Shown here: positions 15,242 through 23,774 of the stretch, piece by piece
Layout of the letters: each line of letters begins with the position of its first letter
Numbering within the stretch: the stretch's first letter is position 1
Assembly (NCBI RefSeq): GCF_900445235.1
Contig: NZ_UFSM01000001.1
Coordinates: 2,681,501 to 2,745,500 of the forward strand
Length of the DNA: 64,000 nucleotides
Direction of reading: 5' to 3'
DNA from: Aminobacter aminovorans
GTDB lineage: Bacteria; Pseudomonadota; Alphaproteobacteria; Rhizobiales; Rhizobiaceae
Notes under the pieces: generated by a model
The model's input: the letters and a program-made list of their open reading frames with translations, nothing else
Database searches by the model: none
Told to the model about the DNA's origin: nothing
Program-made: the position numbers and the translations under genes

Positions 15242-17521
15242 TTACCTGCCGCGCCATGCGAGCAGGCGCATGGCGTTGGCGGTGACGAGCACGGTGGCAC
15301 CGGTGTCGGCGAGGATCGCCGGCCACAGGCCGGTGATGCCCATGATCGTGGTCACCAGGAATACCGCCTTGAGGCCGAGCGCGATGGTGATGTTCTGGGC
15401 GATGTTGCCCATAACCGACTTGGACAGCGCGATCATGTCGGGGATGTCGCTGACGCGGCCATGCAGGATCGCGGCGTCGGCCGTTTCGAGCGCGACGTCG
15501 GTGCCGCCGCCCATGGCGACGCCGAAGTCGGCCGCAGCCAGGGCAGGGGCGTCGTTGATGCCGTCACCGACCTTGGCGACGATCTGACCCTGCTTCTGCA
15601 ATTCGCGCACGATGCGCTGCTTGTCGTCTGGCATCAGGCCGGCGCGGACGTTGATGCCGAGACCCTTGCCGATGGCCTTTGCCGTCGTCTCGTTGTCGCC
15701 GGTCAGCATGACGGTGGCGATGCCATCGTCCTTGAGCCGGGCGAGGGCGGCGATCGCATCGGCGCGCGGTTCGTCGCGCATGGCAAGGATGCCCGCGACC
15801 TTGCCGTCGACCAGCAGCACCGATACCGTCTTGCCATCGGCATTGAAGGCGGCGATCCGCGCGTTTTGTTCGGCTGACAGCCCGGCCATTTCTTCGGCAG
15901 CACCAGGCGAGGCGAGGAAAACCTCCTCGCCGCCGACATTGGCTGTCACGCCCTTGCCTGCGATGGCCTTGGCGGCGTTGGCCGGTGGTATCGGCACGCC
16001 GTCGACCTTGGCGCGACCGAGGATGGCCAGCGCCAGCGGATGGCTGGAGCCAGTCTCCAAGGCCGCGGCCAGCGACAGGACTTTGGTTTCGGAATGGCCG
16101 ACGCCGATGATGTCGGTGACCTTGGGCTTGCCCTCGGTCAGCGTGCCGGTCTTGTCGAGCGCGACCATGGTGACGCGGCGCATGCCTTCAAACACGGCAC
16201 CGCCTTTGAGCAACAGGCCACGGCGGGCGCCGGCGGACAGGCCTGCGGCAATCGCTGCGGGCGTCGAGATGACCAGCGCGCAGGGGCAGCCGATCAACAG
16301 GATGGCGAGGCCCTTGTAGATCCATTCTTCCCACGAACCGCCCGCAACGAGCGGCGGCAGGATGGCGACGAGCGCGCCGACGACAAGGACGGCCGGGGTG
16401 TAGTAGCGCGAGAAGCGGTCGATGAAGCGTTCGGTCGGCGCCTTGCTCTCCTGAGCCTCCTCGACCAACTTGATGACGCGAGCAATGGTGTTGTCGGCGG
16501 CGGCTGCGGTGACACGTACCCTGAGCACCGCGTCGGTATTGATGGTGCCGGCAAAGACATCGTCGCCTGTAGTCTTCGACTTGGGCACGCTCTCCCCGGT
16601 TACAGGGGCTTCGTCGAGCGTGCTGGAGCCGTCGATGATGACACCGTCGGCGGCGACGCGGTCGCCGGGACGGACTAGCATGATCGCGCCGACTTGTAGC
16701 GCATCGGCTGCAATTTCGCGGGTCGCACCGCTTTCCTCGACCAGTGCTGTCTTGGGGACGAGGTCGGCAAGGCCGCGAATGCTGGCGCGCGCACGGCGGG
16801 CGGCGACGCCTTCGAGCAGTTCGCCGATGAGAAACAGCAGCACGACCATCGTCGCTTCTTCGGTCGCGCCGATGAACACCGCGCCGACGGCGGCAATGGT
16901 CATCAAGGTCTCGATGGAGAATGGCGTGCCCGATATGGCACCGGCATAAGCGCGGCGGGCGACAGGCACCAGGCCGACCGCAAGTGCTGCCAGGAAGGCC
17001 CAATGCCCTATCTGCGGCAAGAGCTGGCCGATTGCGTAGGCGGCGACAAGCGCTGCGCCGCAGGCGATGGTGAGCTTGGCCTTGCGCGATTTCCACCACG
17101 GGCCGTCGTCGAGGTCGAAATGATCGTGGCCGGCGCCAGCGACACTCGCCGTCGCTGCACCATGGTCGTGTCCGGAATGGTCGCCATGATCGTGGCCGGC
17201 ATGGTCGTGACTTGCATGGTGATGGCCGGCGTGATCGTGGCTGCAGTTCGGGCCGTGCTCGTGGACATGAGCCGTTGGTGCCGCGGTCCTGGCTGCGCCC
17301 ACTTCGGCAACCGAATAGCCAAGCGCCTTAACCTGTTTCGAGATGGCGGCGGAGGGGACGGCGCCCTGATGGGTGACGATCATGGTACCGGCCGACACCG
17401 AAATGCCGACCTCGGTGATGCCGGGCAGGCGGCTGACCGCGTTTTCGATCTTGGTTGCGCAAGAGGCGCAATCCATGCCGCCGACGCGGAAGCGTGTCTT
17501 GCCGTGGCTGGCGTCGTTCAT
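15242..17521 (-). CDS. zntA: Zn/Cd/Pb-translocating P1B-type ATPase
   Basis: 759 residues from ATG 17521, which has AAAGGA at good spacing; a TTG at 17536 is less likely. Domains in order: heavy-metal-associated domain with GMDCASC (residues 15-21), a histidine-rich linker with many HDHAGH-type repeats, membrane helices, an actuator domain with TGES, the ion-binding CPC in GCPCALVISTP, the phosphorylation motif DKTGTLT and the hinge GDGINDAPAL. CPC plus an N-terminal CxxC and the partner regulator fit a zinc, cadmium and lead exporter (P1B-2). It is divergent from a MerR-family regulator, and its promoter carries that regulator's dyad. It expels metal across the inner membrane using ATP. Confidence 0.92.
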   Translation of the reverse strand: MNDASHGKTRFRVGGMDCASCATKIENAVSRLPGITEVGISVSAGTMIVTHQGAVPSAAISKQVKALGYSVAEVGAARTAAPTAHVHEHGPNCSHDHAGHHHASHDHAGHDHGDHSGHDHGAATASVAGAGHDHFDLDDGPWWKSRKAKLTIACGAALVAAYAIGQLLPQIGHWAFLAALAVGLVPVARRAYAGAISGTPFSIETLMTIAAVGAVFIGATEEATMVVLLFLIGELLEGVAARRARASIRGLADLVPKTALVEESGATREIAADALQVGAIMLVRPGDRVAADGVIIDGSSTLDEAPVTGESVPKSKTTGDDVFAGTINTDAVLRVRVTAAAADNTIARVIKLVEEAQESKAPTERFIDRFSRYYTPAVLVVGALVAILPPLVAGGSWEEWIYKGLAILLIGCPCALVISTPAAIAAGLSAGARRGLLLKGGAVFEGMRRVTMVALDKTGTLTEGKPKVTDIIGVGHSETKVLSLAAALETGSSHPLALAILGRAKVDGVPIPPANAAKAIAGKGVTANVGGEEVFLASPGAAEEMAGLSAEQNARIAAFNADGKTVSVLLVDGKVAGILAMRDEPRADAIAALARLKDDGIATVMLTGDNETTAKAIGKGLGINVRAGLMPDDKQRIVRELQKQGQIVAKVGDGINDAPALAAADFGVAMGGGTDVALETADAAILHGRVSDIPDMIALSKSVMGNIAQNITIALGLKAVFLVTTIMGITGLWPAILADTGATVLVTANAMRLLAWRGR

Positions 17522-17550
17522 TTCAGATCCTTTCAATCCTATATGAAACG

Positions 17551-17581
17551 ATGCTAGAATCTCTAGCCACTAGAGGATCAA
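17551..17581 (-). promoter_or_regulatory. zntA promoter with MerR-type operator
   Basis: Read on the minus strand: -35 TTGATC (17581-17576), a 19-bp spacer and -10 TAGCAT (17556-17551). The spacer holds a perfect dyad CTCTAG-TGG-CTAGAG (17561-17575). Overlong 19-bp spacers with a centred dyad are diagnostic of MerR-family activation, and the dyad closely resembles ZntR, CadR and PbrR boxes. Confidence 0.85.
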
Positions 17582-17593
17582 GAGGATTTTTCG

Positions 17594-18016
17594 ATGAATC
17601 TGCCGATTGGCGAATTGGCGCGGCGAACCGGTGTCAAAGTGCCGACGATCCGCTTCTACGAACAGATAGGGCTGATCGCCGCGCCGCCGCGCACCGAGGG
17701 CAACCAGCGCCGCTATGGCAAGACCGAGATCGACCTGCTGAACTTCATCCGCCACGCCCGCGAACTCGGCTTCGAAGTCGATCACATCCGCGAACTGCTC
17801 GCCATGTCGCAGGAGCCGCAGGCCTCCTGCCATCAGGCCGACAGTATCGCCCAGTCGCATCTGCTCGAGGTCGACCGTCGCATCGAGAAGCTCAAGCGGC
17901 TGCGCGGCGAGCTCGCACGCATGATCGACGAGTGCGGCCATGGCCGCATCTGCGACTGCCGTATCATCGAGGTTCTGGCCGATCACGGCCACTGCGCCGC
18001 CGATCATGTGACCTGA
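17594..18016 (+). CDS. MerR-family heavy-metal regulator (ZntR/CadR/PbrR type)
   Basis: 140 residues. The N-terminus is a MerR winged helix (IGELARRTGVKVPTIRFYEQIGL), followed by the dimerisation helix and a C-terminal metal-binding loop. Cysteines at 79, 114, 120 and 122 match the metal ligands of divalent-metal sensors (the PbrR and CadR pattern of Cys in the first helix region plus a CxHGxxCxC-like loop), and extra histidines lie in the tail. It is divergent from the P-type ATPase gene and almost certainly activates it by untwisting the 19-bp-spacer promoter. AGAGGA precedes the start. Confidence 0.9.
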   Translation: MNLPIGELARRTGVKVPTIRFYEQIGLIAAPPRTEGNQRRYGKTEIDLLNFIRHARELGFEVDHIRELLAMSQEPQASCHQADSIAQSHLLEVDRRIEKLKRLRGELARMIDECGHGRICDCRIIEVLADHGHCAADHVT

Positions 18017-18142
18017 TTGAGACAGGCGCGCGCCGCCTGTTCGAAGTGCTGCGTTCGGGCCGTATTTCATTTGATATTCCGGCCCTTTGCGGGCTAGGGA
18101 TAACCCACCTCGAATCCCGAAATCCGCAAGCGGGAAGCGCCG

Positions 18143-19573
18143 ATGGAAGCCCGACACGACCATAGCCACGGCGCCGACGCCGCTGACGCTGTCCGCGCCG
18201 AAATCTATGGCGATGACGGGGTGATTCTCGCGCCGTTCCTGGCCCATATCGGGGCGGCGATCGCCGACCGCGATACGCTGACGCTGAAGCGCGACGTCTC
18301 CGTCCTGCACCAATCCGAACTTGGCGACCTGCTGGAGGCGCTGCTGCCGGAACAGCGGCTGGCGCTTGTCGAGCTGATGGGCTCGGACTTCGACTTTTCG
18401 GCGCTGACCGAGGTCGACGAGGCGATCCGCCTCGACATCGTCGACAACCTGCCCAATGAGCAGATTGCCCAGGCCGTCCAGGAACTCGATTCCGACGACG
18501 CTGTCTACATTCTCGAGGATCTCGACACCGAGGACCAGGACGAGATCCTGGCGCAGCTGCCGTTCACCGAACGCATCCGGCTGCGCCGTTCGCTCGACTA
18601 TCCCGAGGAATCGGCCGGCCGGCGCATGCAGACCGAGTTCGTCGCCGTGCCGCCTTTCTGGAGCATAGGCCAGACGATCGACTATCTGCGCGACGACAAG
18701 GACCTGCCGGACCGCTTCAGCCAGGTCTTCGTCATCGACCCGACCTTCAAGCTGCTGGGCGCTGTCGACCTCGACCAGATCCTGCGCACCAAGCGCGCCG
18801 TCAAGATCGAAGAGGTGATGCACGAGACGCGGCATGCCATTCCGGCGACGATGGACCAGGAAGAGGCGGCGCGCGAATTCGAGCAATACGATCTGCTTTC
18901 CGCTGCCGTCGTCGACGAGAACGAGCGTCTTGTCGGCGTGCTGACCATCGACGACGTCGTCGACGTCATCCAGCAGGAGGCCGAGGAAGATCTGCTGCGC
19001 ATGGGCGGTGTCGGCGACGAAGAGCTGTCCGACACGGTGGCTGCGACGTCGCGTTCACGCGTGCCCTGGCTGCTGGTCAATCTCGGCACCGCCTTCATCT
19101 CGGCATCCGTCATCAGCCAGTTCGGCGCGACGATCGAGGAAATGGTGGCACTGGCGGCGCTGATGCCGATCGTCGCCTCGCTCGGCGGCAATGCCGGCAC
19201 GCAGACGATGACGGTGACGGTGCGCGCACTCGCGACCCGCGACCTCGACATCTACAATGCCGGCCGCGTCATTCGCCGCGAGGTGATGGTCGGTCTGCTC
19301 AACGGCGCGGTCATCGCGACCATCCTCGGCCTCGTTGCCGGCCTGTGGTTCCACAATCCGGACCTCGGCTTTGTCATTGCCGCGGCGATGATCCTCAACA
19401 TGCTGGCGGCGGCACTCGGCGGGATCCTCATTCCGTTGCTGCTCGACAAATTCGGCGCCGATCCGGCGATCTCGTCATCGATCTTCACAACGATGATCAC
19501 CGATGTCATCGGTTTCCTGGCCTTCCTCAGTCTCGCCACCTGGTGGCTGCATCTCGGAGCCGCTCCGGGATAG
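18143..19573 (+). CDS. mgtE: Magnesium transporter MgtE
   Basis: 476 residues. The N-terminal superhelical domain (LLPEQRLALVELMGSDF, LDSDDAVYILEDLDTEDQDEI) is followed by two CBS domains (about residues 150-275, containing FVIDPTFKLLGAVDLDQIL and LVGVLTIDDVVDVI) and five membrane helices. The transport signature GGNAGTQTMTVTVRALA is present near residue 350. MgtE is a homodimeric Mg2+ channel gated by cytosolic Mg2+. Length fits the family. It follows the metal regulator by 126 nt but is probably a separate transcription unit; I see no magnesium riboswitch. Confidence 0.93.
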   Translation: MEARHDHSHGADAADAVRAEIYGDDGVILAPFLAHIGAAIADRDTLTLKRDVSVLHQSELGDLLEALLPEQRLALVELMGSDFDFSALTEVDEAIRLDIVDNLPNEQIAQAVQELDSDDAVYILEDLDTEDQDEILAQLPFTERIRLRRSLDYPEESAGRRMQTEFVAVPPFWSIGQTIDYLRDDKDLPDRFSQVFVIDPTFKLLGAVDLDQILRTKRAVKIEEVMHETRHAIPATMDQEEAAREFEQYDLLSAAVVDENERLVGVLTIDDVVDVIQQEAEEDLLRMGGVGDEELSDTVAATSRSRVPWLLVNLGTAFISASVISQFGATIEEMVALAALMPIVASLGGNAGTQTMTVTVRALATRDLDIYNAGRVIRREVMVGLLNGAVIATILGLVAGLWFHNPDLGFVIAAAMILNMLAAALGGILIPLLLDKFGADPAISSSIFTTMITDVIGFLAFLSLATWWLHLGAAPG

Positions 19574-19733
19574 TTGTGCTCGATTGACTTTTACGTAAAT
19601 CGCGTGCCAGACTCCGCAAGGGATCGGTGACGGTTCCTCGGCTTGCGCGGATCAGTCGCGCGGCACGATCGCCTCGGCTAGTGCCCGGCATGAATTTGAG
19701 GCGGGGCGATGGCGTCCGCCGGGTGGAGAGACG

Positions 19734-20120
19734 ATGCGGGAATATTACTCGATTACCGAACTGACCCGGGAATTCGACATTTCGACGCGCACACTGCGCT
19801 TCTACGAGGACGAGGGGCTCGTCCAGCCCGTCCGCCGTGGCCGCACCCGTCTGTTCCGACCATCCGACCGGCATCTCATTCGCCAGATCATGCGCGGCAA
19901 AAGGCTCGGCTTCTCGATCAACGAGATCCGCGAGATCATCCAGATGTACCGCGAGCCGCCCGGCGAAGTCGGTCAACTCAAGCTGATGATCAAGCGCATC
20001 GAGGAGAAGCGCGAGGACCTGCGCCAGAAGCGCCGCGACCTCGAGGAGACGCTGGCCGAGCTCGACCAGGCCGAGGAATCCTGTGTCGAGCGGCTGGTCG
20101 AACTCGGCGTCAACACCTGA
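19734..20120 (+). CDS. MerR-family transcriptional regulator (LiuR-like)
   Basis: 128 residues. A MerR winged helix begins at once (YYSITELTREFDISTRTLRFYEDEGL), and the second half is a long coiled coil (KLMIKRIEEKREDLRQKR) ending in a single Cys near residue 119. This layout resembles the LiuR type, regulators of branched-chain amino-acid and fatty-acid degradation in proteobacteria. None of those target genes is beside it here, so the regulon lies elsewhere. The lone cysteine makes a classical metal-sensing role unlikely. Confidence 0.75.
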   Translation: MREYYSITELTREFDISTRTLRFYEDEGLVQPVRRGRTRLFRPSDRHLIRQIMRGKRLGFSINEIREIIQMYREPPGEVGQLKLMIKRIEEKREDLRQKRRDLEETLAELDQAEESCVERLVELGVNT

Positions 20121-20208
20121 CGTCCGATCGGGTCACGCTCTACGGGCGGCAGCCCGGACTCGCCACCGGCATTGTGGTATGGTCGGCTACCCCTCGGGAG
20201 TGACTGCG

Positions 20209-21003
20209 ATGTCGATGCTCGGCAGGATGGTTTGCGACTGGTCGGTCGTGAGCTTCGTGCTGCTGGCATTCGCGATCACCTGGATAGCCTTCATTCCGTT
20301 CTATCAGGCCGGCGGCGAAGACATTGCCTGGTTCACCTTCGGCCCGTTTGTCGCTGCCATCGTCAGTTCAGCTTTCCTGGGCGGCTGGCCAAGGCTACGT
20401 GCCCTGCTTGCCTCGGTGGTGCAGTGGCGGGTGCCTCCGGTGTGGTACCTGGTGGCGATCGGCATGCCCGTGGCGGTGCAACTGCTGGCGATCTGGCTCA
20501 ACCCGATGTTCGGCTCCGCCCCGCCAAACTGGGCGAATGTGCCGGCTGTAACTGAAATCGCCGTCATGGTCGCGCTGCTTCTGGTGTTCAGCGGTCCGCT
20601 TGGCGAGGAGCCGGGATGGCGGGGCTTTGCACTGCCCTTGCTTCTCGGCGAGCGCGGAGCGCTGAATGCCAGTCTGGTGCTCGGGCTGATCTGGGCGGCC
20701 TGGCACCTGCCGCTGGTGCTGCTGAACGACTACAGCATTTCAAGTGCGCTCAATGTCATGGCGGCAGCGGTGGTGTTCACATGGCTGTACCAGAACTCGG
20801 CCGGAAGCGTGCTGCCGGCGATCCTGATGCATGCATCGCATCAGAACAGCGTCCGCTATCTCGGTCGCGTGTTTGAAGGCGGCGATGCGGCCCAGCATCA
20901 ATGGATCGGCTTGATCTTATGGCTGGTGTTCGCGCTGGCGATCGTCGCGGTCTATGGGACGAGCAGTTTCCGCCGAAGGCAAGCGACCACCGTCGCCGGT
21001 TAG
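20209..21003 (+). CDS. CPBP family intramembrane metalloprotease (CAAX protease type)
   Basis: 264 residues from ATG 20209, chosen because CGGGAG sits at correct spacing; longer in-frame starts run back into the MerR gene. About seven to eight membrane spans. The family motifs are clear: GEEPGWRGFALPLLL with two catalytic glutamates, GLIWAAWHLPLVL with the metal-binding His, and AILMHASHQNS with the second His. Bacterial CPBP proteins are often self-protection factors for bacteriocins or process membrane proteins. No peptide gene is adjacent, so a substrate cannot be named. Its stop overlaps the stop of the reverse-strand methyltransferase-like gene by 4 bp. Confidence 0.85.
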   Translation: MSMLGRMVCDWSVVSFVLLAFAITWIAFIPFYQAGGEDIAWFTFGPFVAAIVSSAFLGGWPRLRALLASVVQWRVPPVWYLVAIGMPVAVQLLAIWLNPMFGSAPPNWANVPAVTEIAVMVALLLVFSGPLGEEPGWRGFALPLLLGERGALNASLVLGLIWAAWHLPLVLLNDYSISSALNVMAAAVVFTWLYQNSAGSVLPAILMHASHQNSVRYLGRVFEGGDAAQHQWIGLILWLVFALAIVAVYGTSSFRRRQATTVAG

Positions 21004-21476
21004 ATCCAGCGCCGGACCTTCTTCGCATAGTCGATGTATTTCTTGCCGAAACGTGCCTGCAGGTGCTTTTCCTCCGGTACGATGGCGAGCTTTTGCGTGG
21101 CAAAGGCGGCAATGAGGGCCAGCGCCAGGAACCAGACATTTGCGGTGATCAGCCCGATGGCGATCATCAGCAGCGTGTTGGCGAAATAGATCGGGTTGCG
21201 GGTGAAGGAGAAGGCGCCCGACGTGACCAGATGCTCGGACGGCCTGTCGGGGCGGATGGTGGTCTTGGCCCGCTTCAGCGTCTGCATGGCCGAATAATAG
21301 ATCGCAACGACGCCGGCGATTGCCAGCCAGCCGGCGGCAAAAAGCAGGTCCGACAGCGGTTCGGTGATCCACGGCAAGGGATAGAGCAGTCCGAGAACCG
21401 CCGCCACCACGATCGCTGCGAGGTAGAGGATCGGCGGCCATGGCACCTTGCTGGGGGCGGCGTTTGGATTGGTCAC
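21000..21476 (-). CDS. Isoprenylcysteine carboxyl methyltransferase (ICMT)-like membrane protein
   Basis: 158 residues from GTG 21476, which has an ideal AGGAGG site and overlaps the upstream stop as GTGA. There are four or five membrane spans. The C-terminal methyltransferase signature is present: LVTSGAFSFTRNPIYFANTLL followed by PEEKHLQARFGKKYIDYAKKVRRW, which bind S-adenosylmethionine in ICMT and PEMT-type enzymes. Bacterial members methylate lipids or unknown small molecules. Translational coupling to the DUF1624 acyltransferase suggests both act on the same membrane substrate, though which is unknown. Confidence 0.75.
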   Translation of the reverse strand: MTNPNAAPSKVPWPPILYLAAIVVAAVLGLLYPLPWITEPLSDLLFAAGWLAIAGVVAIYYSAMQTLKRAKTTIRPDRPSEHLVTSGAFSFTRNPIYFANTLLMIAIGLITANVWFLALALIAAFATQKLAIVPEEKHLQARFGKKYIDYAKKVRRWI

Positions 21477-22510
21477 TGCGCTCCTCCTGGTATGGTCTGA
21501 TTTTCGGTGCTTGTCGTGCACATGGCGGCGGTCTGCCCGACATGGGCTTTCAACTCCGGGCTCTGGTCGGAGGCATAGAGCCGATCGAACGAATCATCCT
21601 TCTGCAACTCGTCGAGCATGCAGACACAGTAGCGCGAGCAGAAATCGGTGTCGCGGCTCTGCTCGCAGGAAAGCTGGCAGGATTTCAGGAAAGTGACCTC
21701 GCGGGTTTCGACAGGGGCCGGGAAGACCTGGGCGAAGAGCCAGACCAGCGAGATCATCACCGGCTGGTGGATGAGGTAGAAGGCAAGGCTGTGGCGACCG
21801 AAGAAGGAGAGGGGCCGCGACCAGGCGCCGGGCTGAAGCCGCGCCATCTTTTCGATCAGGCCTGCCCTGAGCGCAAGTCCGGCGACACCGATGCCGGCCA
21901 GCACCGCGCCGAAGAAGGGAAACAGCGGGACGAAATCGTTGGAGCGGGGGTTGGCCATTGAAAGGCCGATCCAGACCAGAGCCGGGTGATTGAACGCCTC
22001 CGAGCGCAGATAGTGGGGTGCGACGACCACCAAAGCGGCGACGATCAGCGTCAGTACCGGCGGGACGCGCAGGAAGGCGAGGCCAAGCACGCTGGCGAGC
22101 GCGATATGATGCAGGATGCCGAAGAAGATGAAGGTGTCGGGCGTGGCGAACCAGGTGGCGACGGTGATCGCCAGTGCCGCCGCTGCCACCATGGCGAGCC
22201 GCCTGAAATAGCCGGGCCAGCGGATGCCCTTGGCATGTGCCAGCACCAGGCTGACACCGACGAGGAACAGGAAGCTCGAGGCGATGCAGCGCGCGAACAG
22301 CTTCCAGTTGCCATAAGCGGTCATGCCCGGATCGGCGTAACCGAAGAATTCGAGGTCCCAGGCGAAGTGGTAGATCGCCATGGCGATCAGGGCTGCACCG
22401 CGTGCGATGTCGATGACCGATACGCGCCGAGAAGTTGCTTTGATCTGGTCGGGGTTCGGTTGCATCGTCATGTTGTTCGCTTCTGCGTTTTCGGGTGTTG
22501 CAGCGCCCAT
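21473..22510 (-). CDS. DUF1624 heparan-alpha-glucosaminide N-acetyltransferase-like membrane protein with cysteine-rich tail
   Basis: 345 residues from ATG 22510; ATG 22471 (MTMQPNPDQ) is an alternative. The core has about eight to ten spans and starts with VSVIDIARGAALIAMAIYHFAWD, the DUF1624 signature with its conserved Asp, Arg and His, and includes FGILHHIALASVLG. The last 85 residues are unusual: after the final span comes CQLSCEQSRDTDFCSRYC and another CVC, then a hydrophilic tail. The twin CX3C spacing is not part of DUF1624 as I know it. The gene is coupled to the ICMT-like gene by GTGA. It probably transfers acetyl groups across the membrane to a glycan or lipid. Confidence 0.8.
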   Translation of the reverse strand: MGAATPENAEANNMTMQPNPDQIKATSRRVSVIDIARGAALIAMAIYHFAWDLEFFGYADPGMTAYGNWKLFARCIASSFLFLVGVSLVLAHAKGIRWPGYFRRLAMVAAAALAITVATWFATPDTFIFFGILHHIALASVLGLAFLRVPPVLTLIVAALVVVAPHYLRSEAFNHPALVWIGLSMANPRSNDFVPLFPFFGAVLAGIGVAGLALRAGLIEKMARLQPGAWSRPLSFFGRHSLAFYLIHQPVMISLVWLFAQVFPAPVETREVTFLKSCQLSCEQSRDTDFCSRYCVCMLDELQKDDSFDRLYASDQSPELKAHVGQTAAMCTTSTENQTIPGGAQ

Positions 22511-22592
22511 GCAGCACTATCATGGTTGAAGCGGGGCGGAAGAGAGCAGAACTGTCTGTCGTGCACAGGGTTAAGCAATTGATGGGGCGGGC

Positions 22593-23282
22593 ATGAGCGG
22601 ACGAAAGATGTCGCTGACCGAAGAACTGGTGGCGCGTTGCCATCGCGAGGTTGCCGATACGGGCCCTGACCCCGATGCCATGCATCTCGACGACGCCGAC
22701 TATGAGGCGATGATCGACGAAACGCTTGCCGCGCGCCCCGGCAATGGACCGTTGTGGCTGTTTGCCTATGGATCGCTGATCTGGAAACCCGAGGTGGAGC
22801 ATACCGACGAAAGGGTGGCGCTGGCGCGCGGCTGGCACCGTTCTTTCTGCATCAACATGACCCGCTGGCGCGCCACAAAGGCTGAGCCCGGACTGATGAT
22901 GGGCATGGATCGCGGCGGCCAGTGCAAGGGCGTGGCGCTCAGACTGACGGACGGCGACCGCCGCGAGCAGCTCGACAAGCTGTTTCGCCGCGAGATGACG
23001 CTGAAACCCTCCACCTACAAGCCGCGCTGGCTGAATCTCGCCACCGATGAAGGTCCGTTGACCGCGCTCGCCTTCGTCATCAACCGCAAAGGCCACGCCT
23101 ATGCCGGCGCGCTGGGTGAGGACGCGGTGGCGGAGCGACTGGCGACGACATGCGGCCATTGGGGTTCGGCTGCGGACTACCTCTATAATGTGGTCAGCAA
23201 CCTCGAGCAGCGGGCGATCCACGACCGCCATCTGTGGCGGCTCCAGCACCTTGTGGCCGAGCGAATCGTGGCCCGCGGATGA
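22593..23282 (+). CDS. chaC: ChaC-type gamma-glutamylcyclotransferase
   Basis: 229 residues. The substrate-binding loop LFAYGSLIWKPE is near residue 53, and RSFCINMTRWRATKAEPGL plus MMGMDRGGQCKGVALRL follow, all characteristic of ChaC enzymes that split glutathione to 5-oxoproline and Cys-Gly. The N-terminal 45 residues are an extension common in alphaproteobacterial members. It is divergent from the DUF1624 gene with 82 bp between. Its 3' end is close to the B12 riboswitch but it belongs to a separate unit. Confidence 0.88.
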   Translation: MSGRKMSLTEELVARCHREVADTGPDPDAMHLDDADYEAMIDETLAARPGNGPLWLFAYGSLIWKPEVEHTDERVALARGWHRSFCINMTRWRATKAEPGLMMGMDRGGQCKGVALRLTDGDRREQLDKLFRREMTLKPSTYKPRWLNLATDEGPLTALAFVINRKGHAYAGALGEDAVAERLATTCGHWGSAADYLYNVVSNLEQRAIHDRHLWRLQHLVAERIVARG

Positions 23283-23360
23283 TCGCCGGAACGCCGCTTT
23301 CGAGCGCGGCGGCGTCGGAATTTGGTTTGCCGCCCAAGCCATTTGTTTCTATAGTTGCGG

Positions 23361-23540
23361 CGTCGTCGGTTCCGTTACGGAATCAAGAGGGAATGCGGTA
23401 AGGGCCATTTGAAGGTCCGAAGCCGTGGCTGCCCCCGCAACTGTATGCGGTTAGCTCTCCCCAAATGCCACTGAAGCTCGCTTCGGGAAGGCGGGGAAGG
23501 GTGCCGATCCGCAAGCCAGGAGACCTGCCGGCGACAGGCA
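23361..23540 (+). promoter_or_regulatory. Cobalamin (B12) riboswitch
   Basis: Conserved elements appear in the right order and spacing: AAGAGGGAATGCGGT, GCCGTGGCTGCCCCCGCAAC (the B12 box core), a variable arm with CGCTTCGGG, and GCAAGCCAGGAGACCTGCC at the 3' side. After it, GGCAC...GTGCC and GCCCTC...GAGGGC hairpins form a likely expression platform just before the AAAGGA ribosome site of cbtB. Cobalamin binding should reduce expression of the cobalt uptake and B12 genes downstream. Confidence 0.93.
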
Positions 23541-23581
23541 CTTATCTCTGTGCCCTCGGGTGGAGGGCGAAAGGACTTACG

Positions 23582-23758
23582 ATGAACACTGTTTCTGCTC
23601 TCGGCACCGACGTCACTTCGCAGTCGCGTAGCATGCAACTGGCGCTTGCCGCGCTGCTCGGCCTTTTCGTTGTTGGCTTCCTCGGGTTCTCGCATATGGA
23701 CGTGGTGCACAATGCTGCCCACGACTATCGCCACTCGATGGCTTTCCCCTGCCACTGA
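23582..23758 (+). CDS. cbtB: CbtB cobalt transporter subunit
   Basis: 58 residues from ATG 23582, right after the riboswitch platform. One membrane span (LALAALLGLFVVGFLGFSH) and a histidine-rich C-terminus (HMDVVHNAAHDYRHSMAFPCH) match CbtB, the small partner of CbtA. The histidines probably bind Co2+ on the periplasmic side. Longer open frames upstream would read through the riboswitch and are not credible. The gap to cbtA is 16 nt. Confidence 0.9.
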   Translation: MNTVSALGTDVTSQSRSMQLALAALLGLFVVGFLGFSHMDVVHNAAHDYRHSMAFPCH

Positions 23759-23774
23759 CCAAGGCGATCCAACA

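Noticed and set aside
17100..17270. Repeated short units that looked like a tandem or CRISPR-like repeat.
   Set aside because: They are codons for the His/Asp/Gly-rich metal-binding linker of the zinc ATPase. Unit length is irregular and there are no spacers.
23465..23758. A longer version of CbtB starting at 23465.
   Set aside because: The extra 39 residues would be translated from the B12 riboswitch itself. ATG 23582 follows the ribosome site of the expression platform.
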